Source of the DNA: Faecalibacterium longum CLA-AA-H243
GTDB lineage: Bacteria > Bacillota > Clostridia > Oscillospirales > Ruminococcaceae
Assembly: GCF_020687245.1 (NCBI RefSeq)
Contig: NZ_JAJEQG010000023.1
Location: forward strand, 1 to 39,466
Direction of reading: 5' to 3'
Length of the DNA: 39,466 nucleotides
In this document: positions 15,644 through 23,848 of the stretch, in pieces
Numbering within the stretch: position 1 is the stretch's first letter
How the letters are laid out: each line of letters begins with the position of its first letter
The notes under the pieces: generated by a model
The model's database searches: none
What the model saw: the letters and a program-made list of their open reading frames with translations, nothing else
Told to the model about the DNA's origin: nothing
Made by a program: the position numbers and the translations under genes

Positions 15644-16999
15644 ATGTCAAAGCAGAAAATACAGTTATCTGACCACTTTGATTACAGCCGCCTTTTGCGG
15701 TTCGTGCTGCCCTGCGTCGGCACCATGCTGTTCACCTCCATCTACGGCATCGTGGACGGCCTGTGCGTCTCGAACTTTGTGGGCAAAACGGCTTTTGCCG
15801 CCGTCAACCTCATCATGCCTGTGCCGATGCTGGTCGGCTCGGTGGGCTTCATGCTTGGCACCGGCGGCAGCGCCATCGTGGGCATCACGCTGGGCGAGGG
15901 CGACCGGGAAAAGGCCGACCGCTATTTCAGCCTTTTTGTCTGGACGGGCCTCCTCGCGGGCATCGTTCTCTCCGCCGTCGGCGTTCTCATCGTCCGCCCG
16001 GCGGCGGCGCTGCTGGGCGCAGAGGGCGAGATGCTGGATTATGCCGTCCGGTATGGCCGCCTCCTGATGCTGTCCCTGCCCTTCTTCATTTTGCAGAATA
16101 TGTTCCAGAGCTTCTTCGTCACCGCCGAAAAGCCGCATCTGGGCTTCGCCTTCACGGTGGCGGCAGGCGTTACCAACATGGTATTGGACGTCGTGCTGGT
16201 GGGTATGCTTCACGGCGGCGTGGAGGGCGCGGCCATCGCCACTTTCATCAGTCAGGCCGTGGGCGGCGTGCTGCCAGTGTTCTACTTCCTTAATAAGTGC
16301 TCCACCAGCTCTATCCATCTGGGCCGCGCCCAGTGGAACGGCGGCGTCATCCGCAGCGCCTGCATCAACGGCTCCTCGGAGCTGATGACCAATCTTTCCA
16401 TGTCGCTGGTCAACATTCTTTACAATTACCAGCTCCTCCGCTTTGCCGGTGAAAACGGTGTCGCGGCTTATGGCGTCATCATGTATGCGGCGTTCCTGTT
16501 TGTGGCCGTCTTCGTGGGCTATGCCGTCGGCAGCGCCCCCATCGTCAGCTACCACTACGGCGCACGCAACCACGCCGAGCTGAACAACCTTTACTCCAAG
16601 AGTCTCCGCCTCATCGGCGTCATCGCCGTCGTTATGACCGCCCTCTCCATGCTGGTCATCCCCTATGTGGCCCGCATCTTTGTGGGCTACGACGCCGAGC
16701 TGCTGGCACTGACCAGCCACGCCTTCCGCGTCTACGCCCTGAACTTCTTCCTCATGGGCTTCAATGTCTACGGCTCCTCCTTCTTCACTGCTCTGGGCGA
16801 CGGCGTGACCAGTGCGCTCATCTCCTTCCTGCGCACTTTGCTGTTCCAGCTGCTGGCCCTCATCTTCCTGCCCATGGTTCTGGGCATCGAGGGCGTCTGG
16901 CTGGCCGTCACGGCAGCCGAAGCCGGTGCGCTCTGCGTCACGGTACTGATGTTCATCACCAAGGACAAAGTTTTCCACTATCGCAAAGCATCCTGTTGA
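15644..16999 (+). CDS. MATE-family transporter (MepA-like) at the end of the jet operon
   Basis: A 451-residue 12-TM protein. The N-terminal half has VLPCVGTMLFTSIYGIVDGLCVSNFVGKTAFAAVN and GTGGSAIVGITLGEGDREKADRYFS, the MepA-like MATE signatures; the second half has INGSSELMTNLSMSLVNILYNYQL and GSAPIVSYHYGARNHAELNNL. Start ATG 15644 after AAGGAG, only 12 bases behind the preceding small gene, with no terminator in between, so it is probably on the jet transcript. Whether it is functionally tied to the condensin genes or merely a passenger is open. Confidence 0.92.
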   Translation: MSKQKIQLSDHFDYSRLLRFVLPCVGTMLFTSIYGIVDGLCVSNFVGKTAFAAVNLIMPVPMLVGSVGFMLGTGGSAIVGITLGEGDREKADRYFSLFVWTGLLAGIVLSAVGVLIVRPAAALLGAEGEMLDYAVRYGRLLMLSLPFFILQNMFQSFFVTAEKPHLGFAFTVAAGVTNMVLDVVLVGMLHGGVEGAAIATFISQAVGGVLPVFYFLNKCSTSSIHLGRAQWNGGVIRSACINGSSELMTNLSMSLVNILYNYQLLRFAGENGVAAYGVIMYAAFLFVAVFVGYAVGSAPIVSYHYGARNHAELNNLYSKSLRLIGVIAVVMTALSMLVIPYVARIFVGYDAELLALTSHAFRVYALNFFLMGFNVYGSSFFTALGDGVTSALISFLRTLLFQLLALIFLPMVLGIEGVWLAVTAAEAGALCVTVLMFITKDKVFHYRKASC

Positions 17000-17003
17000 A
17001 AAG

Positions 17004-17036
17004 AAAGGCCATCGGGTTCTCCCGATGGCCTTTTTG
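17004..17036. terminator. Terminator between convergent genes
   Basis: AAAGGCCATCGGG-ttct-CCCGATGGCCTTT followed by TT. It closes the jet-MATE operon and the minus-strand operon ending at 17040. Confidence 0.88.
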
Positions 17037-17039
17037 CTG

Positions 17040-17579
17040 TTATTCGAACCGGTATTCCACCAACTCACAGTTTTTGATGCCGGCGGCGGAATACTCCTCG
17101 TTGGTCATATCGTGGAAATAGGACTCCACTACACGGGCAATGCCGTTGTGAGCCACGAGAAGATAGGTCTTGTTCTCATCCTGCCGCAGCTCGTCCAGCA
17201 GATTATAAATGCGCTGGGCCAGCTGCATCATGCTCTCGCCGCCGTCGTAGCGGTCGGCAAAATGGGTCTTGGAGATGCGGAACTCTGCGCCGTCCCGGGG
17301 CGTGCCTTCGTATTTGCCAAAGCACTGCTCCCGCAGGCGGGGCTCACAGCGGGCGGGCAGGCCGGTGGCCTCGGCCACGGCCTTTGCGGTGTCGGCGGCG
17401 CGGCTCAGAGGCGAGTACAATATCTCGTCGATGTGGACGCCGCTTTCCTTGACCTTCTGGCCCAGCTCCCGGGCCTGCTGACGGCCTTTTTTGGTGAGGG
17501 GGCTGTCGGTCATGCCGCAGATCTTATTCTCCACGTTCCAGACCGTCTCGCCGTGGCGGGCAAAATAAATGCTGTGCAT
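17040..17579 (-). CDS. Histidine phosphatase family protein
   Basis: A 179-residue member of the phosphoglycerate-mutase-like superfamily. The catalytic RHGET (9-13) begins the protein, LYSPLSRAADTAKAVAE carries the second phosphate-binding Arg, EQCFGKYEG the acid region, and VAHNGIARVVE the second catalytic His. These enzymes remove phosphate from small metabolites; the substrate is not evident. RBS AAGGAGACACC. It is the last gene of a three-gene minus-strand operon, nine bases after the ketopantoate-reductase-like gene. Confidence 0.9.
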   Translation of the reverse strand: MHSIYFARHGETVWNVENKICGMTDSPLTKKGRQQARELGQKVKESGVHIDEILYSPLSRAADTAKAVAEATGLPARCEPRLREQCFGKYEGTPRDGAEFRISKTHFADRYDGGESMMQLAQRIYNLLDELRQDENKTYLLVAHNGIARVVESYFHDMTNEEYSAAGIKNCELVEYRFE

Positions 17580-17588
17580 GGTGTCTCC

Positions 17589-18491
17589 TTATTTATTGTA
17601 ATTGGCCTCGATCTCCCGGATCTTTTCATAGAAGAAATCGTTGGCCGGAGTGGGCATCCCGTGCTTTTGGGCCAGACGGCGGACGACACCTGCAAACTGC
17701 TCCACCTCGGTGGGGCGCTTGGCGAGGACGTCCTGCCGCATACTGGGCATTCCGTCGGGCTTGAAGGTGGGGGCCATGGATTCGAGGAAGGCTTTGTGGT
17801 TGTCGGCAGGCAGATTGACGCCCTCCAGCACCGACAAATCAATGACTTCCTGCATAGCTTCAATCATCTTATCATAGGCCGGGCCGGGCTTGGTCAGGCC
17901 GCCGTAGGGCAGGTCAAAAGCAGCGGCCGCCTGATTGAGGCCGTCGTTGACCATCAGCTTGCTCCACTGCTTGAAGAGGATGTCATTGCAGGGCTCGCTG
18001 GCGATGCCGCAGGCGGTGAGGTATTCGTCCACCGCTTTTACGCGGTCGGTCATCTCGCCGCTCTTCTCACCGAACTGAATGCGGCCTTCGGCACCGAACG
18101 TCAGGCTGCGGCCCACGCGGGTAGCGTCCATCCCGATGGCGACGCTCCACAGGCAGTGGCCGGGATAGACAGCTTCGATGTCATTCTCACTGGTGATGCC
18201 GTTGAGCACGCTGACGATGATAGTGTCGGGGCCGACGAACTTTTTGATGTCCTTGATGGCCTGCTCAAGCACAGTGGCCTTGACGGCCACGAGGACCAGG
18301 TCAACCGGCTGGCCCTGCTCCGGCGTAACATAGTCGAAATGGCACTCTTTGCCGTTGCAGACCACCGGCTGGGCCGAGTAGCGGGCAACGCGCTCCGCGT
18401 CCGCAATGACCTTCACGCCGGGCATCTTCCGGCCAAAGAGGATGCCCAGCGCACCCAGGCCGATGAGGGCAGAAGTCTCGATTTTTTTCAT
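17589..18491 (-). CDS. Ketopantoate reductase family protein (2-dehydropantoate 2-reductase-like)
   Basis: A 300-residue NADP-dependent reductase of the ApbA/PanE family. The Rossmann motif is ALIGLGALGILFGRK (9-23), followed by LVAVKATVLEQAI and VLNGI. The C-terminal domain carries the catalytic-Lys region FKQWSKLMVNDGLNQAAA and the AYDKMIEAMQEV helix. PanE makes pantoate for CoA synthesis, but many paralogues act on other 2-keto acids. RBS GGAGAGG. It lies 34 bases after the small gene at 18735. Confidence 0.85.
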   Translation of the reverse strand: MKKIETSALIGLGALGILFGRKMPGVKVIADAERVARYSAQPVVCNGKECHFDYVTPEQGQPVDLVLVAVKATVLEQAIKDIKKFVGPDTIIVSVLNGITSENDIEAVYPGHCLWSVAIGMDATRVGRSLTFGAEGRIQFGEKSGEMTDRVKAVDEYLTACGIASEPCNDILFKQWSKLMVNDGLNQAAAAFDLPYGGLTKPGPAYDKMIEAMQEVIDLSVLEGVNLPADNHKAFLESMAPTFKPDGMPSMRQDVLAKRPTEVEQFAGVVRRLAQKHGMPTPANDFFYEKIREIEANYNK

Positions 18492-18525
18492 GATGTTCCT
18501 CTCCTTTTCCAGCTCTCTTCCAAAT

Positions 18526-18735
18526 TCAGGCTTTGCGCAGGGTCGTGCCGTCCCAGAGCACAGTGTCTCCCTCGTCGATGCCCTGCCGTGTCAGCTCGGC
18601 GTCGGGGCAGGACAGGGTCTTCCGGATGCCGTCCGCTGCCTCTACCGTCACGTCACAGCAGACCTCGGCCCCTTCGGGCAGCTCTTCGCAGCCGTACATC
18701 TGCTCTTCGATGCGCACAACGCGGTAACGCTCCAT
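18526..18735 (-). CDS. Small hypothetical protein (69 aa)
   Basis: Starts at the ATG at 18735 (MERYRVVRIEE), eight bases after AGGAGG on the minus strand, rather than at an upstream codon lacking a ribosome site. Residues suggest a small beta-barrel: VVRIEEQMYGCEEL, EVCCDVTVEAADG, KTLSCPDAEL, GDTVLWDG. It resembles no family I know. It is the first gene of the operon with the reductase and phosphatase, divergent from a LysR gene. Confidence 0.7.
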   Translation of the reverse strand: MERYRVVRIEEQMYGCEELPEGAEVCCDVTVEAADGIRKTLSCPDAELTRQGIDEGDTVLWDGTTLRKA

Positions 18736-18779
18736 AGCTTCCACCTCCTGCCCTGCTTTTGAGCGGGGCATTTTTCTTT

Positions 18780-18808
18780 ATTATAAGCCCCGCTCTTCGA
18801 GGCGTCAA
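18780..18808 (-). promoter_or_regulatory. Promoter of the minus-strand three-gene operon
   Basis: On the minus strand TTGACG (18808-18803), a 17-base spacer and TATAAT (18785-18780). Its -35 forms an inverted repeat with the LysR -35. Confidence 0.8.
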
Positions 18809-18815
18809 CCGCGGC

Positions 18816-18845
18816 TTGACACGCCTGCCGCCGGGCTGATAAAAT
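18816..18845 (+). promoter_or_regulatory. Promoter of the LysR gene
   Basis: TTGACA (18816-18821), an 18-base spacer and TAAAAT (18840-18845). Only seven bases separate it from the divergent -35, giving GTCAA-n7-TTGAC. Confidence 0.75.
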
Positions 18846-18880
18846 AAAGGAGAATCTGCATTGACCGGGGGAGAAGAGCT

Positions 18881-19801
18881 TTGAACATCACAGAACTGCG
18901 TTATCTCGTTGCCATTAAGAAATGGGGCTCGGTGAGCGCTGCGGCAAAGCAGCTCTACGCCGCCCAGCCCAACGTCAGCAAAGCGCTGAAGAATCTGGAA
19001 GAGGAATACGGCCTGCGCATCTTTGAGCGCTCGTCCACCGGCATGATCCCCACCGAGCAGGGGCGGCGGTTCATCGAGCAGGCCGCGCGGGTGTTGGAAG
19101 AGGTAGACCGCCTGACCGAAGATGCCCACCACGCCCGGGAGCGCTGCGCCGAGCTGCGGGTGATGATCTCCCACGCCACCTACGCCTCCTATGCGGCGGT
19201 GGATTTCTTGAAAGAAGCCGCCGGGGCCGACCAGCTCCGCATCCACATCCGGGAGGGCGGCTCCATGGAGGCGCTGGACTTCGTGCTGCGCCGGGGTTAT
19301 CACCTGGCGCTGCTGCGGTATGCCGCCGAGGACGACGACCACTACATCCACTACTGCGCCCGCCGGGGCCTGAAAATGGAGCCTGTGATGGAGTTCGAGT
19401 ACCGCCTGCTCACCAACCGGGACGGCCCGCTGGCCAAGCACGAGGTGAAAGACCTCTCGGAGCTGAACCATTATATGGAGATCATGCACGACGACTTCCA
19501 GCTCCCCGGCGAAGACGGCGGCGACGGCGTGCGCTGGCACGTCAACGACAGCCGCCGCATCCATGTCTACGAGCGGTGCAGCCAGCTTTCTATCTTGCAG
19601 CAGCTGCCCTCAGCTTATATGTGGGCCTCCCCCATGCCCCAGCGGGCGCTGGACCAGTTCCATCTGGTGCTCAAAAAATGCCCCGCCCAGCGTCAGGTCA
19701 TGCGGGACGTGCTGGTCTACCCCGACCACGGCGCGCTCCGGTCCGAAGAACAGGCATTCATCGACCTGCTCCACCGGGAAGCCGCCCTCACGGTAAAATA
19801 A
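18881..19801 (+). CDS. LysR-family transcriptional regulator
   Basis: A 306-residue regulator starting at TTG (18881) after GGGGGAGA. The N-terminal helix-turn-helix is NITELRYLVAIKKWGSVSAAAKQLYAAQPNVSKALKNLEEEYGLRIFERSS, followed by a linker helix and an effector-binding domain from about 90 (LRVMISHATYASYAAVDFLKEAA). The ligand is not evident. It is divergent from the small protein/reductase/phosphatase operon, the classic LysR layout, so it probably controls that operon and itself. Confidence 0.92.
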   Translation: MNITELRYLVAIKKWGSVSAAAKQLYAAQPNVSKALKNLEEEYGLRIFERSSTGMIPTEQGRRFIEQAARVLEEVDRLTEDAHHARERCAELRVMISHATYASYAAVDFLKEAAGADQLRIHIREGGSMEALDFVLRRGYHLALLRYAAEDDDHYIHYCARRGLKMEPVMEFEYRLLTNRDGPLAKHEVKDLSELNHYMEIMHDDFQLPGEDGGDGVRWHVNDSRRIHVYERCSQLSILQQLPSAYMWASPMPQRALDQFHLVLKKCPAQRQVMRDVLVYPDHGALRSEEQAFIDLLHREAALTVK

Positions 19802-20076
19802 GGACGTTTTTCAGTTCTCGCCATTTTATGCGAAAAAGCCACGAAAAAAGGCAAAAAAGTGCCTCGCCTCAGCACTCTGCACAAAAACGTGCAAGAATTT
19901 TCGGCAAACTGCCCTCCGGACATTTCCGGAATCGTTTCAAAGAGAAACAGCCTCGAAATTCAATCGCATCTTCGTTAAAATATGGCCCGGCATCCCACAA
20001 ACAGGGTGCCGGGCCATATATTTTTTGATATATGACCCATACCAGAAGCATATTATTCATTTTATGAAGAATGTGT
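19802..20076 (+). other. Intergenic region between LysR and CstA genes
   Basis: About 275 bases without a gene. It is AT-richer with poly-A patches and a small TCCGG/CCGGA hairpin near 19915-19931. Apart from the terminator at 19980 and a poor promoter candidate, nothing was recognised. Confidence 0.5.
19980..20027 (+). terminator. Terminator in the LysR-CstA gap
   Basis: ATATGGCCCGGCA (19980-19992) pairs with TGCCGGGCCATAT (20007-20019); inner CCC/GGG pairs extend it with one bulged T. T run 20021-20026. It lies about 180 bases after the LysR stop. Confidence 0.85.
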
Positions 20077-20082
20077 TAACAT
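20074..20082 (+). promoter_or_regulatory. Candidate promoter of cstA
   Basis: Extended -10 TGT-TAACAT (20074-20082) with a poor -35 (TATTCA, 20054-20059). Confidence 0.4.
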
Positions 20083-20152
20083 AAGGCCAAGGATGATTTT
20101 GGCAGTCGGCAGAATGGGGCCGGCTGTAGAAATCAAAAAGGAGGTTTCTGGT

Positions 20153-21655
20153 ATGATTAGTTTCTTACTCTGTTTAGCGATCCTGATCGGCGGTTACTTC
20201 GTCTATGGCAAGATCGTTGACAACACGTTCGGACCCGATGACCGTGAAACTCCCGCTGTCCGCATCAACGACGGTGTTGACTACGTCGTGATGCCCCAGT
20301 GGAAGCTGTTTCTGGTCCAGCTGCTGAACATCGCGGGCCTCGGCCCCATCTTCGGCGCACTGCAGGGTGCTCTGTGGGGCCCTGTGGTATTCCTGTGGAT
20401 CACCTTCGGCACCATCTTTGCAGGTGGTGTCCACGACTACTTCTCCGGCATGATGAGCGAGCGTAATGACGGCGGCTCTATCGCAGAGATCACCGGCAAA
20501 TACCTCGGCCCTGTGATGCAGAACGTCATGCGTGTGTTCTCCGTCGTGCTGCTGATCATGGTCGGTACTGTGTTCGCAGTCGGCCCTGCCGGCCTGATCG
20601 TCACCCTGTGCAAGAACAACGGTATGTCCGGTGTTCTGACCACTACCCTGTTCTGGCTGGTCATCATCCTGGTCTACTACTTCATCGCGACCTTCATCTC
20701 CATCGACGCCGTCATCGGTAAGATCTACCCCATCTTCGGCATCTGCCTGATCATCATGGCTGTCGGCGTTATCTTTGGCATCTTCACCAACCCCGCCTAC
20801 ACCATCCCCGAGATCTGGGAGCACTTCGGCAGCATGCATCCCTCCGGAACTCCTATCTGGAGCTTCATGTTCATCACCGTCGCCTGCGGCGCTATCTCCG
20901 GTTTCCACTCCACTCAGTCGCCTCTGATGGCTCGCTGCATGAAGAGTGAGAAGCAGGGCCACTTCGTCTTCTACGGCGCAATGGTCTGCGAGGGCATCAT
21001 CGCTCTGATCTGGGCCGCAGCTGGCTGCTCCCTGTACGAGATCACCGGTGGTCTGAACACCGGTCTGGCAGCTGCTCTGGCTGAGGGCCAGTCCGCTGCT
21101 ATCTACGACGTCTGCTCCAAGACCATGGGCGGTGTGGGCATCGCACTGGCTATGATCGGCGTCGTCGTCTGCCCCATCACCTCTGGCGATACCGCATTCC
21201 GTTCCGCTCGTCTGACCCTGGCCGACTGGTTCAAGATCGATCAGGACAGCTACGCAAACCGCCTGAAGCTCTGCATCCCCGTTCTGGGCGTTGGCTCTTT
21301 CCTGGGCATCGGCAATGCACTGGGCTTCATCAACTACACCGTTATCTGGCGCTACTTCAGCTGGACCAACCAGACTCTGGCTATGATCGTTCTGTGGGCT
21401 GCTTCCATGTACCTCTTCCAGGAGAAGAAGAACTACTGGATCACCGCTGTGCCTGCTACCTTCATGAGCGCAGTTTCTTCTACTTACTTCATTCTGGCTC
21501 CTGAGTGCCTGGGCAGCATCCTCAACAGCAAGACCGCTGAGGGCGCTACCATCTACAACACCGCTGTTGCATATCCCATCGGCGTTATCTTCGCCATCGC
21601 AATGCTGGCTCTCTTCCTCCATGCGACCAAGAAGCACGCTGCAAAGAATGCATAA
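20153..21655 (+). CDS. cstA: CstA-family carbon starvation / pyruvate-type carrier
   Basis: A 500-residue membrane protein with about 13 hydrophobic segments, the short form common in Firmicutes. The start is the ATG at 20153 (MISFLLCLAILIGGYFVYGK), eight bases after AAAGGAGG. Family motifs include FGPDDRETPAVRINDGVDYV near 25-45, LLNIAGLGPIFGALQGALWGP, GGVHDYFSGMMSERNDG, and GFHSTQSPLMARCMKSEKQG. Relatives import peptides or pyruvate. Codons look more biased (CTG, GGT, GCT, ATC) than in neighbours, suggesting high expression. It is flanked by its own terminator. Confidence 0.92.
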   Translation: MISFLLCLAILIGGYFVYGKIVDNTFGPDDRETPAVRINDGVDYVVMPQWKLFLVQLLNIAGLGPIFGALQGALWGPVVFLWITFGTIFAGGVHDYFSGMMSERNDGGSIAEITGKYLGPVMQNVMRVFSVVLLIMVGTVFAVGPAGLIVTLCKNNGMSGVLTTTLFWLVIILVYYFIATFISIDAVIGKIYPIFGICLIIMAVGVIFGIFTNPAYTIPEIWEHFGSMHPSGTPIWSFMFITVACGAISGFHSTQSPLMARCMKSEKQGHFVFYGAMVCEGIIALIWAAAGCSLYEITGGLNTGLAAALAEGQSAAIYDVCSKTMGGVGIALAMIGVVVCPITSGDTAFRSARLTLADWFKIDQDSYANRLKLCIPVLGVGSFLGIGNALGFINYTVIWRYFSWTNQTLAMIVLWAASMYLFQEKKNYWITAVPATFMSAVSSTYFILAPECLGSILNSKTAEGATIYNTAVAYPIGVIFAIAMLALFLHATKKHAAKNA

Positions 21656-21714
21656 CAGCCCAGCGTACTCATCTGAGTTTCGCCGCCGTCTGAACTTACC
21701 CATTCCGAACGGCA

Positions 21715-21770
21715 TTGCTTGAACTTCAAGCAACAAGCCGCTGCTAACTGGCAGCGGCTTGTTTTTGTTT
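21715..21770 (+). terminator. Terminator of cstA with adjoining palindrome
   Basis: CAAGCCGCTGC/GCAGCGGCTTG (21734-21761) followed by TTTTTGTTT. Directly before it is a near-perfect DNA palindrome, TTGCTTGAA-C-TTCAAGCAA (21715-21733). Confidence 0.88.
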
Positions 21771-21843
21771 GCGGCACAAAAACAGCTCGACTATCTGCAC
21801 AGTTTTTCGCAGGCTGTTTTAGTAAGATTGTCAGATTTTTGTC

Positions 21844-21872
21844 TTGTTTTGTTCATGATTGGGGCGTATAAT
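21844..21872 (+). promoter_or_regulatory. Promoter of the PAP2 gene
   Basis: TTGTTT (21844-21849), a 17-base spacer and TATAAT (21867-21872). Confidence 0.7.
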
Positions 21873-21924
21873 GCTATGAAGCCGGGGCGAAATGGAATAC
21901 TGCCCCTAAAAGGAAGTGTTACTG

Positions 21925-22584
21925 ATGCGCAGCTGGATCGCACGCCATCCCATCTCTTTCATGGCTCTTTATACTGTATTTTATCTGACCGCGTTCCACT
22001 GGCTCGAGGTGAATATCACCGTCCCTGCCATCTGGGTACACTGCCAGCTGGACGATGTCATCCCTTTCTGCAAGTACGCCATCGTCCCCTATTTTGCATG
22101 GTTCGCGTGGATCCCCTTTACCCTGTTCTATCTGCTGCGGCACGGCGAGCGCAGCGACTTCTGGCGGGTCTGCCTGTGCCTCTTCGCCGGTATGACCATC
22201 GCGCTGAGCTGTTATGTCCTTCTGCCCACAGGGCTTGCTCTGCGGCCCTACCGGGTGTATGGCAGCGACATCTTCGCCCGTCTGGTGCGGATGCTCTATG
22301 CCGTTGACAGCTCCAAGAATGTCTGCCCGTCCATCCACGTCCTCAACACGGTGACGTTGATGATAGGCTACCGCCGGAGCCGCTGCTTCGACGAGCCGGG
22401 CCGCCGCTGGATGCGGCCTGCCGCGAATGTTCTGGGCATGGCCATCATCCTGTCCACCATGCTGCTCAAGCAGCACAGCTGCATCGACGTGGTGCTGGGC
22501 GCAGCGCTGGCCTTTGCGCTGGATGCTGCCGCCAGCAGCCTCGAGCGCTCGGGAGAGATGCGCCGCGTTCCGCAGCGGCTCTGA
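21925..22584 (+). CDS. PAP2-superfamily membrane phosphatase
   Basis: A 219-residue protein with about six TM segments, starting at the ATG at 21925 after AAAGGAAG (a GTG three codons earlier overlaps that site). Phosphatase motif C2 is CPSIHVLNT (His) and C3 is LKQHSCIDVVLGAALA with the catalytic His and Asp; the C1 lysine/arginine stretch (LALRPYRVYG) is degenerate. The family removes phosphate from phosphatidate, undecaprenyl-PP or related lipids at the membrane. It has its own promoter. Confidence 0.85.
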   Translation: MRSWIARHPISFMALYTVFYLTAFHWLEVNITVPAIWVHCQLDDVIPFCKYAIVPYFAWFAWIPFTLFYLLRHGERSDFWRVCLCLFAGMTIALSCYVLLPTGLALRPYRVYGSDIFARLVRMLYAVDSSKNVCPSIHVLNTVTLMIGYRRSRCFDEPGRRWMRPAANVLGMAIILSTMLLKQHSCIDVVLGAALAFALDAAASSLERSGEMRRVPQRL

Positions 22585-22600
22585 TTAGCTGCGAAGCAGC

Positions 22601-22766
22601 AAATCGGAGAAACGAGAAAAAAGCGTTTAGCGAAGCGGCTAGCTTTTTTCCGTTTCGACTTCCCCTTCGGGGTCTGAAAGGGGCGAGCCGCCCCTTTCTC
22701 GTGCCTCCCGCGCCTCGAAAGTAGCGGGTGCTTTTCTGGTTCTCTTTTGGCACGCAAAAGAGAACT
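22601..22766 (+). repeat. Dispersed repeat X, copy A (lacks insert Y)
   Basis: Nearly identical to 37265-37544 in the same orientation: the AAATCGGAGAAACGAG start, the GTTTAGCGAAGCGGCTAGC part, the CCCCTTCGGGG hairpin, the GCGCCTCGAAAGTAGCGGG box and the TTCTCTTTTGGxxCGCAAAAGAGAAC inverted repeat end. Copy A lacks about 114 bases present in the other copy. On the minus strand both copies keep an open frame, which could be annotated as small proteins; I treat that as a by-product. Confidence 0.85.
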
Positions 22767-22796
22767 AAGCTCTCCGCAAAAGCAATTTATAAATAT

Positions 22797-22841
22797 AAAA
22801 AGACCTTCAAGTTCTCTTTATGAAAACTTGAAGGTCTTTTT
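22797..22841. terminator. Bidirectional terminator in the repeat region
   Basis: AAAAAGACCTTCAAGTT (22797-22813) pairs with AACTTGAAGGTCTTTTT (22825-22841), with A and T runs on both edges. It serves the PAP2 gene and gluQ. Confidence 0.85.
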
Positions 22842-22843
22842 GT

Positions 22844-22875
22844 TCTCGTTTCTCCCATTTACGGCTTCGCCGAGG
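22844..22875 (-). repeat. Inverted fragment of the repeat X left end
   Basis: Reverse complement matches the left edge of copy B (about 37250-37281) with two differences, including TTCTCGTTTCTCC and TTTACGGCTTCGCCGA. With copy A it makes a widely spaced inverted pair around the terminator. Confidence 0.7.
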
Positions 22876-22888
22876 GTGTTACGCTGCG

Positions 22889-23848
22889 CTAAAACAGCCC
22901 TTCCGGCAGACAAATATCCTTCTTCGGCACCTTATCCCACGAAAAGTCTTTGATGAGGCTTTCCGGCGTCCGAGGTGCAGGCTCTTCCTGCAAGCCGTAG
23001 GCATAGGCCAGACGGCCCACGATGTCCTCGGCCGTATAGCGGGCGCGAAGGTTCTCAAGGCTCTGGTCGCCGTCCCGCTTGGAGAGCCGCCGCCCATCCG
23101 ACGCCAGCAGCAGCGGGCAGTGGGCGAACTTCGGTGCAGGCAGATCCAGAAGCCGGTATAGATAGAGCTGCCGCGCCGTAGAGGAAAGCAGGTCGGCCCC
23201 GCGCACGACTTCGGTGACGCCCATCCGGGCGTCGTCCACCACGACGGCCAGCTGATACGCAAATACGCCGTCGGCGCGGCGGAGGTAAAAGTCACCGCAG
23301 TCGCGCAGAAGGTTTTCTGTATGTTCGCCCATACAGCCGTCGGTGAAGGTGATGTTCTCGTCCGGCACCATGAGGCGGTAGGCCGGGGCTTTCTTCTTCC
23401 GCTTTTCGGCGATTTCTTCGGCTGTCAGCCCCCGGCAGGTACCTGGATAGATGACATTGCCATCCGAGGTATGGGGCGCACTGGCGGCATGGAGCTGGCT
23501 GCGGGAGCAGAAGCAGGGATAGACAAGCCCCATGGCTTCCAGCTTTTTGTAGCTCTCGGTGTAGATGCCGCTGCACTCGCTCTGGTAATATGGCTCATGG
23601 GGGCCGCCCTTGCTGCCGCCCTCATCCCAGAAAAGGCCCAGCCACCCAAGGTCTTCTTCCAGCTGGTCGGCGTATTTGCGGGGGCAGCGCTCCGCGTCCA
23701 GGTCCTCGATGCGGAGAACGATTCGCCCGCCCCGGCTCCTGGCGCTCAGCCATGCAAGGAGGCTGCACGCGAGGTTGCCCAGATGGAGCCGCCCGCTGGG
23801 GCTGGGGGCGAACCGCCCGACGACAGCGCTCACAGGCTCAGCTTCCAC
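22889..23848 (-). CDS. gluQ: Glutamyl-Q tRNA(Asp) synthetase
   Basis: A 319-residue truncated glutamyl-tRNA-synthetase paralogue that attaches glutamate to queuosine of tRNA-Asp. It has the class I HIGH motif as HLGN (APSPSGRLHLGNLACSLLAW), RIEDLD, a zinc-site remnant (CFCSR ... YPGTC), VVRGADLL and the KMSKS equivalent RLSKRDGD. It lacks the anticodon-binding domain of GltX, as expected for this length. The start is a GTG at 23848, after AAGGA, inside the end of the aminopeptidase gene (19-base overlap). Confidence 0.93.
   Translation of the reverse strand: MEAEPVSAVVGRFAPSPSGRLHLGNLACSLLAWLSARSRGGRIVLRIEDLDAERCPRKYADQLEEDLGWLGLFWDEGGSKGGPHEPYYQSECSGIYTESYKKLEAMGLVYPCFCSRSQLHAASAPHTSDGNVIYPGTCRGLTAEEIAEKRKKKAPAYRLMVPDENITFTDGCMGEHTENLLRDCGDFYLRRADGVFAYQLAVVVDDARMGVTEVVRGADLLSSTARQLYLYRLLDLPAPKFAHCPLLLASDGRRLSKRDGDQSLENLRARYTAEDIVGRLAYAYGLQEEPAPRTPESLIKDFSWDKVPKKDICLPEGLF

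Noticed and set aside
22466-22753. Possible small proteins on the minus strand of repeat X (also 37142-37579)
   Set aside because: The frames are open in both copies but coincide with the dispersed repeat and lack ribosome sites; treated as a by-product, though mentioned in the findings.
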